From: an uncultured Thalassolituus sp.
Lineage (GTDB): Bacteria > Pseudomonadota > Gammaproteobacteria > Pseudomonadales > Oceanobacteraceae
Assembly: GCF_950066645.1 (NCBI RefSeq)
Contig: NZ_CATMFB010000010.1
Coordinates: forward strand, 1-64,000
Reading direction: 5' to 3'
Length of the DNA: 64,000 bases
A model generated the notes under the pieces. The model searched no databases and was not told the DNA's origin. It saw nothing but the letters and a program-made list of their open reading frames with translations. Positions 29,010 to 36,887 of this stretch are shown one piece after another (positions within the stretch are counted from its first letter, which is position 1; each line of letters starts with the position of its first letter). The translations under genes were made by a program, and so were the position numbers.

Positions 29010-29367
29010 GGGGATGATCTGGATTCGACGTTGATTACAAAGCTACAGGTGCATGCCGAGAGGGTATGACGATCTCGTAAATCCCCGCCATACAATTTAT
29101 ATTCGCAAACGACGAATCATACGCACTGGCGGCTTAATAGCCCCGCCTACCTCTGAACCCGGGTTCCTGTAACCGGGGGACGAGGGCGCAGCCCTACAGG
29201 ATCGTCCGGAGGCTTAGCTGGGAGCCAAACGACTAAACTTAAACCAGCTCGTTCCGAACGGCCTGTCTCTCGGCCCGTGACGAACTAAATTAATAGAGAA
29301 GACTAAGCATGTAGATCCTCTAGTGGAGGATTGGCGGACGCGGGTTCAAATCCCGCCATCTCCACCA
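29010..29367 (+). ncRNA. ssrA: Transfer-messenger RNA (tmRNA)
   Basis: The tRNA-like domain is formed by GGGGATG at the 5' end and CATCTCC plus encoded ACCA at the 3' end, with T-arm GGGTTCAAATCCC. The mRNA part at 29105-29137 reads ANDESYALAA then TAA TAG, one residue away from the E. coli tag ANDENYALAA. Pseudoknot-rich sequence follows. The 358-nt length is normal. It lies 121 bp behind smpB. Confidence 0.98.
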
Positions 29368-29370
29368 AAC

Positions 29371-29417
29371 AAATAAAAAGGCCTCACCTGTTTTTCAGGT
29401 GGGGCCTTTTTATTTGT
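29371..29417 (+). terminator. Intrinsic terminator of ssrA
   Basis: AATAAAAAGGCC.CACCTG-TTTTT-CAGGTG.GGCCTTTTTATT, directly behind the tmRNA 3' end. Confidence 0.88.
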
Positions 29418-29453
29418 CTGAAGATCACGATTCTGAACTCATCACAGTCCCGG
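29402..29453 (+). repeat. Direct repeat behind ssrA, copy 1
   Basis: 52 bases starting at the 3' arm of the ssrA terminator (GGGCCTTTTTATTTGTCTGA). The second copy lies exactly 150 bp downstream at 29552-29603, with six differences by my comparison. Confidence 0.85.
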
Positions 29454-29489
29454 GTTCTTCTGATTGCCGGGAGCAGTCAGTACCGCCGC

Positions 29490-29538
29490 AGGCGCCCGAA
29501 GGGGCTGGGCCATGGATGGCCCAGAGTACAATCCCGCC
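29490..29538 (+). repeat. Repeat with CATGGATG hairpin, copy 1
   Basis: GCCCGAAGG..., a hairpin TGGGCCATGGATGGCCCA, then GAGTACAATCCCGCC. A second copy with a different but self-complementary stem (GGCACATGGATGTGCC) lies at 29713-29758. The last part resembles the ssrA T-arm (TTCAAATCCCGCC). Confidence 0.7.
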
Positions 29539-29551
29539 TCTGTCTCCAGCC

Positions 29552-29603
29552 GGGCCTTTTTATTTGTCTGACGATCATGATTCTGAACCGATCATAGTTC
29601 CGG
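29552..29603 (+). repeat. Direct repeat behind ssrA, copy 2
   Basis: Second copy of 29402-29453. It is preceded by AATCCCGCCTCTGTCTCCA, a degenerate image of the ssrA 3' end. It carries the 3' but not the 5' arm of the ssrA terminator. Confidence 0.85.
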
Positions 29604-29652
29604 AGCTATGACAGCCATCCCTGGCTTTCACCAAAGGCTCGCTTCGCTCGTG

Positions 29653-29675
29653 CAAAAATATTCCCGATATTTTTG
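29653..29675. repeat. A/T hairpin in the post-ssrA scar
   Basis: AAAAATAT-TCCCG-ATATTTTT is a short self-complementary element. Otherwise the 29604-29899 stretch holds no gene that I can support. Confidence 0.5.
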
Positions 29676-29712
29676 TCACAAAACGGCAGGATAGCCATTT
29701 TGCACAGCTCCG

Positions 29713-29758
29713 CTGCCCGAAGGGCGAGGCACATGGATGTGCCGAGTACAATCCCGCC
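29713..29758 (+). repeat. Repeat with CATGGATG hairpin, copy 2
   Basis: GCCCGAAGGGCGA, hairpin GGCACATGGATGTGCC, then GAGTACAATCCCGCC, matching 29490-29538 outside the stem. The stem bases changed in a compensatory way. Confidence 0.7.
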
Positions 29759-29899
29759 ACAATGATCTTACTCTGCACCCCGCTCCGCCATCCCTTTACA
29801 CCAAACAGATCCGGCTAGAACCAACGACCACGAAGCCGCTGATACAACAAACCAGTATCTATAGTGGGAATCCCCACCAGCCCCCTCAACCATTCACCA

Positions 29900-30667
29900 T
29901 CAAACCGCCACGCTCTCTTCCTCCACCCTGGGCGAAAATTCGAATACATCCGAGTAGCACTGACTTTCCTGCAATCCAATGACTGCTAACTGATCCAGCG
30001 TCCCATATACCATCTGCGGCGATCCACACAGATAGCCGTAGGTCTGATGCAGTGACACATGATCTGCTTTTATGACGTCGGACAAATACCCCGTGCGCCC
30101 CGACCAGTGCGTTGCGGGAGATTCAAGAACTGGGGTGAATCTGAAATTTCTGTGGTCCTGTTGCCAGCGGCTGAATTCTTCGAGCAGGTAAAAATCTTCA
30201 GAGTCCCTGTTCGACCAATACACCCGGACGTCAGCCTTCGGATGCCTGCTCAGTATTTCTGCGGCGATGCAGCGGATTTTAGAGATGCCCGACCCTGAGG
30301 CCACCAGCAAATGTGGCTGCTTGAGATCAGTCTGCAGAAATGCCTGCCCCAGTGGTAAGGTCACTGACAGAGGGCGACCATTCAGACAAAGCTCATTCAG
30401 ACGCTCCAGCAGTGCCCGACTGAAGTTACTGGCGCACTGGATAATCAGCTCCAGTCGGTTGGGGTTCCGCGTGTCAGGACGATTGGCAATCGAATAAAAC
30501 AGAGTATGTGTTTGCCCATGTACTTCGACTCTCATCTGCAGGTACTGACCAGGCCGGTACTCTGGTGCATCGCGAGCTTCCAGTTCAATCAGGAACGTAC
30601 TTCGGGTCAACGGGCTGACGGCCACAACACGACATGGATTTTCTATCGGCGGTACCAACTGACACAT
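29900..30667 (-). CDS. FAD/NAD(P)H oxidoreductase of the ferredoxin-reductase (Fre/LuxG-like) type
   Basis: The 255-aa cytosolic protein has an FAD-binding beta barrel (YRPGQYLQMRV, LFYSIANRP, residues 38-65), an NAD-binding GSGSGISKIRCIAAEI near 123-137, and the C-terminal YLCGSPQMVYGTL. There is no 2Fe-2S cysteine set, so it resembles flavin reductases. The family Arg of RxYS is Leu here (LFYS). It diverges from the MetR-like gene. A plausible role is to supply reduced flavin to the oxygen-requiring MesD/MesX system (inference). Confidence 0.82.
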   Translation of the reverse strand: MCQLVPPIENPCRVVAVSPLTRSTFLIELEARDAPEYRPGQYLQMRVEVHGQTHTLFYSIANRPDTRNPNRLELIIQCASNFSRALLERLNELCLNGRPLSVTLPLGQAFLQTDLKQPHLLVASGSGISKIRCIAAEILSRHPKADVRVYWSNRDSEDFYLLEEFSRWQQDHRNFRFTPVLESPATHWSGRTGYLSDVIKADHVSLHQTYGYLCGSPQMVYGTLDQLAVIGLQESQCYSDVFEFSPRVEEESVAV

Positions 30668-30757
30668 AGGCAGACCCTTCTCTTATTTCTGTTTCAGGAA
30701 CGGGATAAGCCTAAGCAACTTCTGAAATGAACAAAAATGGTATATTTTCACCAATCA

Positions 30758-30772
30758 ATTAATTTTTCTCAT
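30758..30772. promoter_or_regulatory. Candidate MetR-like operator, copy 1
   Basis: ATTAATTTTTCTCAT, 18 bases upstream of the LysR gene ATG in the divergent region to the flavoenzyme gene. It recurs with one change (ATTAACTTTTCTCAT) upstream of mesX. Confidence 0.55.
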
Positions 30773-30790
30773 CCTACCCTTGGGTAAACC

Positions 30791-31684
30791 ATGATCGAAC
30801 GAACTCACCTGAAGATTATTCAGGCCGTTGAACAACACGGATCTCTGACCGCAGCGGCGAAGGAGCTTTGTGTGACTCAGTCTGCCCTGAGTCATACGAT
30901 ACGTAAGCTTGAAGATAATCTGGGCACCCCGGTCTGGCTGCGTGAAGGCAGGAGCCTTCGCCTGACTCAGGCCGGAAGATATCTGCTGAATATCGCCAAC
31001 CGCGTGTTGCCACTCCTGTTTCATGCCGAAGACAAGCTCAAGCAGATGGCGCAGGGCGAGCGGGGTACACTGCGCATTGGGATGGAGTGCCACCCCTGCT
31101 ATCAATGGCTACTGAAGGTGGTGGCACCGTTTCTGGACAGCTGGCCTGACGTCGATGTGGATGTAAAACAGAAGTTTCAGTTCGGCGGCGTCGGAGCCCT
31201 GCTGGATTATGAAATCGATCTGCTGGTGACGCCCGACCCATTCTACAAAAGCAACCTGAGCTTTACGCCGGTGTTTGACTATGAGCAGGTGCTGGTCGTC
31301 CCTCGTGGTCATGCACTGACTACTCAACCGTATGCACTGCCTGAAGATCTGCGCGATCAGGTGCTGCTGACCTACCCGGTGGCACCGGACCGTCTGGATA
31401 TCTACTCCCAGTTTCTGACGCCTGCCGCGGTGGTGCCGAAACAGCATAAAACCAGTGAAACCACTGAGATCATGCTGCAGATGGTGGCTTGTCAGCGAGG
31501 CGTGGCTGCCCTTCCCCGCTGGCTGGCGGAGGAGTATTGCCAGAAACTGCCACTCGACGTGGTGCGTCTTGGTGAGCAAGGCATCGCCAAGCAGATCTAT
31601 CTCGGCACCCGTGAGGGTGAGGAGCATATGGGCTATCTGAACGCCTTTATTGAGCTTGCCCGCAGCTACCAGCCGCCGGCATAA
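30791..31684 (+). CDS. MetR-like LysR family regulator
   Basis: The 297-aa LysR protein has HTH residues 1-60 (HLKIIQAVEQHGSLTAAAKELCVTQSALSHTIRKLE). The effector domain shows RGTLRIGMECHPCYQWLLKVV, the hallmark of MetR, which senses homocysteine. Its genomic partners are methionine-synthesis genes, so it is likely a homocysteine-responsive activator of mesXD. It is divergent from the flavoenzyme gene, with mesX 158 bp downstream. Confidence 0.9.
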   Translation: MIERTHLKIIQAVEQHGSLTAAAKELCVTQSALSHTIRKLEDNLGTPVWLREGRSLRLTQAGRYLLNIANRVLPLLFHAEDKLKQMAQGERGTLRIGMECHPCYQWLLKVVAPFLDSWPDVDVDVKQKFQFGGVGALLDYEIDLLVTPDPFYKSNLSFTPVFDYEQVLVVPRGHALTTQPYALPEDLRDQVLLTYPVAPDRLDIYSQFLTPAAVVPKQHKTSETTEIMLQMVACQRGVAALPRWLAEEYCQKLPLDVVRLGEQGIAKQIYLGTREGEEHMGYLNAFIELARSYQPPA

Positions 31685-31685
31685 G

Positions 31686-31700
31686 ATTAACTTTTCTCAT
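31686..31700. promoter_or_regulatory. Candidate MetR-like operator, copy 2
   Basis: ATTAACTTTTCTCAT directly behind the LysR stop codon, 142 bases upstream of mesX. 14 of 15 bases match copy 1 at 30758. Confidence 0.55.
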
Positions 31701-31775
31701 ACATCAATTAGATAATATCAATTTTATTCATACCTGACTGACGGTACAAATAGCTCCCAGACATGACAGCTGCTG

Positions 31776-31801
31776 AGTGGTCGCCCATACCAACGACCAC
31801 T
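31776..31801 (+). promoter_or_regulatory. Hairpin in the mesX leader
   Basis: Perfect 8-bp stem AGTGGTCG/CGACCACT with a 10-base loop, 41 bases upstream of the mesX ATG. No T-run follows. It does not resemble any SAM riboswitch I know. Confidence 0.45.
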
Positions 31802-31842
31802 GGCGGAGTCGCAACCTACGTTTTCTATGGGAGGCCAGGCAG

Positions 31843-32817
31843 ATGAGTAACGTATTTTCATACGCCATTAAACGCGTAATTTTTGACGAAGATTATCAAC
31901 CGTCAGACAGTACCCGCATCACCACAAATTTCGCTAACCTGGCACGTGGTGACCACCGCCAGGAGAATCTGCGCAATGCTCTGCGTATGATTGACCGTCG
32001 CTTCAACGCACTCGCGCACTGGGACAACTCTCGTGGGGATCGCTATGCGCTGGAGCTGGAAATTATCTCAGTCGATATGGATATCGAGGGTAAGGGCCAG
32101 AGCTTTCCTTCCATCGAAATTCTCAAGACGAATATCCTTGACCGGAAAACAGACAAACGCATCGAAGGAATCGTAGGTAACAATTTTTCATCGTACGTGC
32201 GCGACTATGACTTCAGTGTGTTACTGCGCGAATACAATGCCGGCCAGGCACAATTCAGTATTCCGGAAGGGTTTGGTGAGCTGCACGGGAAACTGTTCAA
32301 AGATTTTCTTAACTCCCGTACCTACAAAGAGAACTTCAGTAAACCACCGGTCATCTGCCTGAGCGTTTCTGACAATAAAATCTATCACCGTACTGAGAAT
32401 CAACATCCTGTCCTTGGCGTTGAATACACTCCGAATGAGACGTCACTGACCGAGCAGTACTTCCGCAAGATGGGCTTCGACGTACGTTATTTTATGCCGC
32501 AGAACAGCGTCGCTCCGCTGGCGTTTTATTTCTTCGGAGACTTGCTGACGGATTACACCAATCTGGAATTGATCAGCACCATCAGCACGATGGAAACGTT
32601 TCAGAAAATCTACCGACCTGAAATTTACAACGCCAATTCCGTGGCCGGGTACGAGTACCAGCCGGATCTCAAGCACACCGATCACTCACTGACTCAGGTT
32701 GTCTACGATCGGGTTGAGCGTAGCCAGCTGGCCATCCGGCAAGGCAAATTTGCAGAAGAACATTTCATCAAACCGTACCAGGAAATTCTCGCAAAGTGGT
32801 CAGCAGATTTTGCCTGA
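31843..32817 (+). CDS. mesX: MesX, DUF1852 accessory protein of methionine synthase MesD
   Basis: The 324-aa protein belongs to DUF1852. Work on folate-independent methionine synthases (Price, Deutschbauer and Arkin) showed that MesD needs this family and oxygen for activity in vivo. Its biochemical role is not established. The start chosen is the ATG after GGGAGG (MSNVFSYAIKRVIFDEDY); the longer in-frame lead from 31777 overlaps the leader hairpin. No signal peptide or membrane helix is visible. It is followed by mesD after 31 bp and preceded by a MetR-like regulator. Confidence 0.88.
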   Translation: MSNVFSYAIKRVIFDEDYQPSDSTRITTNFANLARGDHRQENLRNALRMIDRRFNALAHWDNSRGDRYALELEIISVDMDIEGKGQSFPSIEILKTNILDRKTDKRIEGIVGNNFSSYVRDYDFSVLLREYNAGQAQFSIPEGFGELHGKLFKDFLNSRTYKENFSKPPVICLSVSDNKIYHRTENQHPVLGVEYTPNETSLTEQYFRKMGFDVRYFMPQNSVAPLAFYFFGDLLTDYTNLELISTISTMETFQKIYRPEIYNANSVAGYEYQPDLKHTDHSLTQVVYDRVERSQLAIRQGKFAEEHFIKPYQEILAKWSADFA

Positions 32818-32848
32818 TCCCCGTGACATTATTGAAGTAGAGCTGAAC

Positions 32849-33883
32849 ATGAAAACATTATTTCCTACCTCAACCGCAGGCAGCCTGCCAAAACCTGTGT
32901 GGCTGGCGGAACCTGAGACACTCTGGTCACCCTGGAAACTGGAAGGTGATGGACTCACATCGGGTAAACAGGATGCGCTGCGTATCTCACTCCAGGAGCA
33001 ACAGTCAGCGGGCGTGGATATTCTCAGCGACGGCGAGCAGACCCGCCAACATTTTGTGACAACTTTTATTGAGAATCTCAGTGGAGTTGATTTTGAAAAT
33101 AAAAAAACGGTGCGGATCCGCAATCGCTATGACGCCAGTGTGCCTGGAATTATTGGTCCGGTAAGTCGCCAGAAACCTGTCTTTGTTGAGGATGCAAAGT
33201 TTCTCCGTTCCCAGACTGATCAGCCCATTAAATGGGCATTGCCGGGCCCGATGACCATGGTCGATACCCTGTATGACGATTATTACCGGGACAGAAAAAC
33301 CCTAGCCTTTGAGTTCGCAAAAGCACTGAATGAAGAAGCAAAAGAACTCGAAGCAGCCGGTGTGAACATTATTCAGTTTGACGAGCCCGCATTTAACGTT
33401 TTTCTGGATGACGTGAATGACTGGGGGATTGAAGCTCTGGAAAGGGCGACACAGGGACTGCAGTGTGAAACCGCAGTGCACATCTGCTATGGCTATGGCA
33501 TTAAGGCGAACACAGACTGGAAACTGTCTCTTGGCGAAGAGTGGCGTCATTACGAAAAAACCTTTCCGGCCATCCAGAAATCGAGCATCGACATCATCTC
33601 GCTCGAATGCCATAACGGTCGAGTTCCGATGGAGGTCCTGGCACTGCTGAAAGGAAAGAAAATCATGGTCGGTGCCATTGATGTGGCAACGGATGTGATA
33701 GAAACGCCCGAAGAAGTTGCGGCCACCCTACGCGAGGCACTCAAGTACGCCGATGCCGATAAAATTTATCCCTGCACCAACTGCGGCATGGCCCCTCTTT
33801 CCCGGGACGTCGCGCGGCAGAAACTGAAAGCCCTGGCGGCAGGCGCAGAGATAGTCCGCAACGAATGGGCCCGTAAGAAATGA
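32849..33883 (+). CDS. mesD: MesD, core (folate-independent) methionine synthase
   Basis: Transfers a methyl group to homocysteine. The 344-aa protein corresponds only to the C-terminal catalytic barrel of MetE, without the N-terminal folate domain. Zinc ligands are visible: His and Cys in AVHICYGYG, Glu in SLECHNG, and Cys in CTNCGMAPLSRDVA. The N-terminus LFPTSTAGSLPKPVWL is the expected barrel entry. MesD is reported to work without 5-methyl-tetrahydrofolate or cobalamin but to need MesX and O2; the methyl donor is unknown. It is coupled to the permease gene by an ATGA overlap. Confidence 0.9.
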   Translation: MKTLFPTSTAGSLPKPVWLAEPETLWSPWKLEGDGLTSGKQDALRISLQEQQSAGVDILSDGEQTRQHFVTTFIENLSGVDFENKKTVRIRNRYDASVPGIIGPVSRQKPVFVEDAKFLRSQTDQPIKWALPGPMTMVDTLYDDYYRDRKTLAFEFAKALNEEAKELEAAGVNIIQFDEPAFNVFLDDVNDWGIEALERATQGLQCETAVHICYGYGIKANTDWKLSLGEEWRHYEKTFPAIQKSSIDIISLECHNGRVPMEVLALLKGKKIMVGAIDVATDVIETPEEVAATLREALKYADADKIYPCTNCGMAPLSRDVARQKLKALAAGAEIVRNEWARKK

Positions 33884-34710
33884 GCATGACTGAGTTATTT
33901 TCCGATCACCTCCTGACCATTCTGGCATTAGCCATCACAGGGGTCGTCGCGGGCATCCTTGCCGGGTTATTGGGTGTGGGCGGTGGCATTGTGATTGTGC
34001 CTGTCCTGTACTTTCTGTTTCAGGGGTTCGGGGTATCTCCTGAGTCTGCCATGGTGATCGCCACAGCGACGTCTCTGGCCACCATAGTCCCAACCTCGCT
34101 GAGTTCTATACGCACGCACCATCGGCTGGGTAATGTGGATATCGGGCTGTTAAAGCGCTGGGGGCTTTTTATTCTCGCCGGTGTTCTGGTCGCCAGCTGG
34201 CTCGTGACCCGGATCGATGGTCACTGGCTGACGGTACTGTTTGGGGTTATTGCTACGCTGGCCGCTCTGAATATGCTGTTCAGAGCAGGAAAGCCCGGTC
34301 TGTTTCCGCACTTACCCGGGCCCGCCGGTCAGGCCACAATGGCAACCTCTGTAGGTTTTTTCAGTGCGATGGTGGGAATTGGAGGCGGCACGCTTTCTGT
34401 GCCGTTACTGACGCTCTGTAATTATCCTGCCCACAAAGCCGTCGGCACCGCTGCGGCGATCGGCCTGATGATCGCTCTGCCCGGCGCGTTGGTGATGCTC
34501 ACGGTCGGCACCACGCCTGCGGACGCGCCCATCTCAACCCTCGGACTGATCAATCTCGCTGGTTTTATCTGTATTGTGCCATTGACCGTGCTGTTCGCCC
34601 CCGTAGGAGCCAGGCTTGCCGCGACACTCGATGCGGCCAGACTGAAGAAGGTGTTTGCCGTTGTGTTACTGGTTACCGGTGTGAGAATGCTCGGCCAGGT
34701 GATGATGTAA
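33880..34710 (+). CDS. TauE/SafE family permease
   Basis: The 276-aa membrane protein has eight hydrophobic segments and two TauE repeats: GVVAGILAGLLGVGGGIVIVPVL near 18-40 and VGFFSAMVGIGGGTLSVPLLT near 158-178. The family exports sulfite, sulfoacetate and other anions. Its 4-base overlap with mesD makes it part of the mes operon. It could carry a by-product or the unknown methyl source of MesD (inference). Confidence 0.85.
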   Translation: MSMTELFSDHLLTILALAITGVVAGILAGLLGVGGGIVIVPVLYFLFQGFGVSPESAMVIATATSLATIVPTSLSSIRTHHRLGNVDIGLLKRWGLFILAGVLVASWLVTRIDGHWLTVLFGVIATLAALNMLFRAGKPGLFPHLPGPAGQATMATSVGFFSAMVGIGGGTLSVPLLTLCNYPAHKAVGTAAAIGLMIALPGALVMLTVGTTPADAPISTLGLINLAGFICIVPLTVLFAPVGARLAATLDAARLKKVFAVVLLVTGVRMLGQVMM

Positions 34711-34781
34711 CTCGTGCAGGAATCTGATCGCCCTTTTCTTTCGTTCTTTGCTTAAGCGCTTTTCTGACGCCTCTCTGAAAC

Positions 34782-34810
34782 GCCCGGCCTGTGCCGGGCT
34801 TTTCTTTTTC
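34782..34810 (+). terminator. Intrinsic terminator of the mesXD-permease operon
   Basis: GCCCGGC-CTGT-GCCGGGC followed by TTTTCTTTTT. The 264-bp gap to the next gene otherwise shows no feature that I can support. Confidence 0.88.
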
Positions 34811-34974
34811 ATCCCGTCAATATCACGTAAAGCTTCACATTGTGTTACAGCAGTGTGATCTGTTTAACCACGATATCTGATCGTTTCAGCTAGATTATTT
34901 CTGTCGGCATTATCGTATGTTGGACACTCCCACAAAGGCGTGGGTCATCTAATTTAAGGCAGGCAGATCACTGA

Positions 34975-36819
34975 GTGATAAAAATAACAACCGCAGCCAC
35001 CCGCCAGCATCTTTTCACTACCTTGTTTGTGGTTGCCGCCCTGCTGTTGTCTTTTACCCTACAGGCCGCACCACTCAAACTTTCAGAGATTGACGGAGCT
35101 GTATCCCTCGGGGGTAAAGCTGAATATCTGAAGAGCCTTGAAGCGGTTGATCTGCACAGCATCATGCATACCCCAGACAGCCTGTGGCAGCCGACCCCGG
35201 AAGAAAGCCGGAGCCTGGGGCGCGATCATAACCTGGTCTGGTTCCGGCAGTCGGTCAGAGGCAGTGACCTGCTCAGCGATGATTTTCTGCTGAAGCTGGA
35301 CTACCCACATTATGATTACGTCGATCTTTACCTCGTCTCGGACGGTGAATTAATCGAAAGTTTTCACACCGGCGATCAGACGCCTTTCACTACACGCCCC
35401 CTGCCCGAGCGGATTTTCCTGTTCCCACTTGAGTCGATCCAGCATTCCGCTGACGCCACCATTTATCTGCGTATCCGCACAGAAGGCCCTCTGCTGATCC
35501 CGTTTTCACTGGTGACCGGCAAAACCGCTGTCGCCCAGGAACGTTCTGTGGTGATGTGGCTGGGGGTCTATTTCGGCATTCTCGGTATCATGCTGGCCTA
35601 CAACCTGTTCATTTTTCTGTCGCTGCGCGACACCACGTACGCCTATTATCTGTTCTATATCGCTACGGTATTTCTTCAGCAGGTCACCTTGCAGGGCATT
35701 GGTTTTCAGTATCTGTGGCCCGACGGTGAACCAATCAATAACAATCTGGCGGTTGCCCTCTCCACCGCTCTGATGCAGGCCTCGGCCGTCGGATTTGTCA
35801 TCAGTTTCATTGGACTCTATGAGCGCTTCCCCCGCTTTGAGCGGGTCACAGGAACAGTGCTGCTGCTGTACTCCTGGCTTCTGGTGGCTGGCGCCCCTGT
35901 CATGGATTACGCCAGCTTTCTCGCGGTCGTTAACGTGACCGGTTTTCTGAGTGTGCTGGCCGGAATCTATATCGGGATCAAAGGTTGGTGGCTGGGCGAA
36001 AAGGCCGCGCGGCTGTTTGTGCTGGCCTGGTTTGTATATCTGTTCTTTATCTCCTGGTTCCTGGCCGAGCTGGCAAGTCTCATTCCCGCATCCGATCTGG
36101 GTGGATATGCACTGGCCATAGGCTCGGTGCTGGAGCTTGCGCTGCTCTCTATCGCTTTTGCAGATAAGGTGAACCAGGAGAAAGAATTGCGCCTGAGCAG
36201 TCAGTCGCAGCTGATGGACGTGCAGATCGCCATGAATGCTGAACTGGAAGAGCAGGTCCGTAAACGTACCCGCGAGCTGGAAGAAGCCAACCAGCGCCTG
36301 GAGATTCTGAGCACCACAGATGGACTGACCGGATTACTGAACCGCCGCCGCTTCGACGAGTGCTATGCAGAGGCCTACTTCGACGCCTGCCGCACCGGCA
36401 GCCCCCTGGCGGTCCTTATGATCGACATCGATCACTTTAAGCTGCTTAACGACGAATATGGCCACCGCTTCGGTGACGCCTGTCTGGTAGACGCAGGGCG
36501 CCTTATTCACGAAGTGACCGAAAATCACAATGCCATCTGCGCCCGCTATGGCGGCGAAGAGTTCGTGGTGATTCTACCCGGGGCGGATGCTCGTGAAGCC
36601 CAGGCTCTGGCGGAGTCTCTGAGACAGGCCTTTGCTGCCCACGAAGTGAGTGCTTACGGTATGTCGCGCAGAATGACTGTGAGCATCGGTCTGACAGTCA
36701 ACTCACCCGTCGACAGCGACGCCTGGGAGAAGCTGCTTCAGGCCGCAGATTCACTGCTTTATCGCGCGAAGCGCAATGGTCGGAACCAGGTCGCATTTCT
36801 GATGGAAAGCAGTGCCTGA
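34975..36819 (+). CDS. 7TMR-DISM diguanylate cyclase, paralogue 1
   Basis: Makes cyclic di-GMP in response to an external signal. The 614-aa protein starts at GTG with a signal peptide (1-33). A 7TMR-DISMED2 sensor domain follows (about 40-165, LDYPHYDYVDLYLVSDGELI), then seven TM helices (about 190-400), a coiled coil (415-450) and GGDEF (455-610). The active site is ARYGGEEF, and DIDHFKLLNDEYGH is present. The inhibitory RxxD site is absent (NHNA at its position). It is a tandem paralogue of the next gene, 68 bp apart. Confidence 0.9.
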   Translation: MIKITTAATRQHLFTTLFVVAALLLSFTLQAAPLKLSEIDGAVSLGGKAEYLKSLEAVDLHSIMHTPDSLWQPTPEESRSLGRDHNLVWFRQSVRGSDLLSDDFLLKLDYPHYDYVDLYLVSDGELIESFHTGDQTPFTTRPLPERIFLFPLESIQHSADATIYLRIRTEGPLLIPFSLVTGKTAVAQERSVVMWLGVYFGILGIMLAYNLFIFLSLRDTTYAYYLFYIATVFLQQVTLQGIGFQYLWPDGEPINNNLAVALSTALMQASAVGFVISFIGLYERFPRFERVTGTVLLLYSWLLVAGAPVMDYASFLAVVNVTGFLSVLAGIYIGIKGWWLGEKAARLFVLAWFVYLFFISWFLAELASLIPASDLGGYALAIGSVLELALLSIAFADKVNQEKELRLSSQSQLMDVQIAMNAELEEQVRKRTRELEEANQRLEILSTTDGLTGLLNRRRFDECYAEAYFDACRTGSPLAVLMIDIDHFKLLNDEYGHRFGDACLVDAGRLIHEVTENHNAICARYGGEEFVVILPGADAREAQALAESLRQAFAAHEVSAYGMSRRMTVSIGLTVNSPVDSDAWEKLLQAADSLLYRAKRNGRNQVAFLMESSA

Positions 36820-36887
36820 CGCTTTGACAGATGACCATTCTGAACTAGGTTTAAAGTACTCATTTCACTGGAGTTTCAGGTCCCAGG

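Noticed and set aside
29331-29597. Open frame starting inside ssrA and running through the repeat scar
   Set aside because: It begins within the tmRNA tRNA-like domain and covers the terminator and repeats; the internal repetition in its translation merely mirrors the DNA duplication.
31701-31842. SAM or cobalamin riboswitch in the mesX leader
   Set aside because: Only one simple hairpin is present; no conserved SAM-I, SAM-II or cobalamin elements could be recognised.
32849-33883. mesD read as a truncated metE pseudogene
   Set aside because: The catalytic barrel is complete with zinc ligands, and the adjacent DUF1852 gene identifies the MesD family, which is naturally short.
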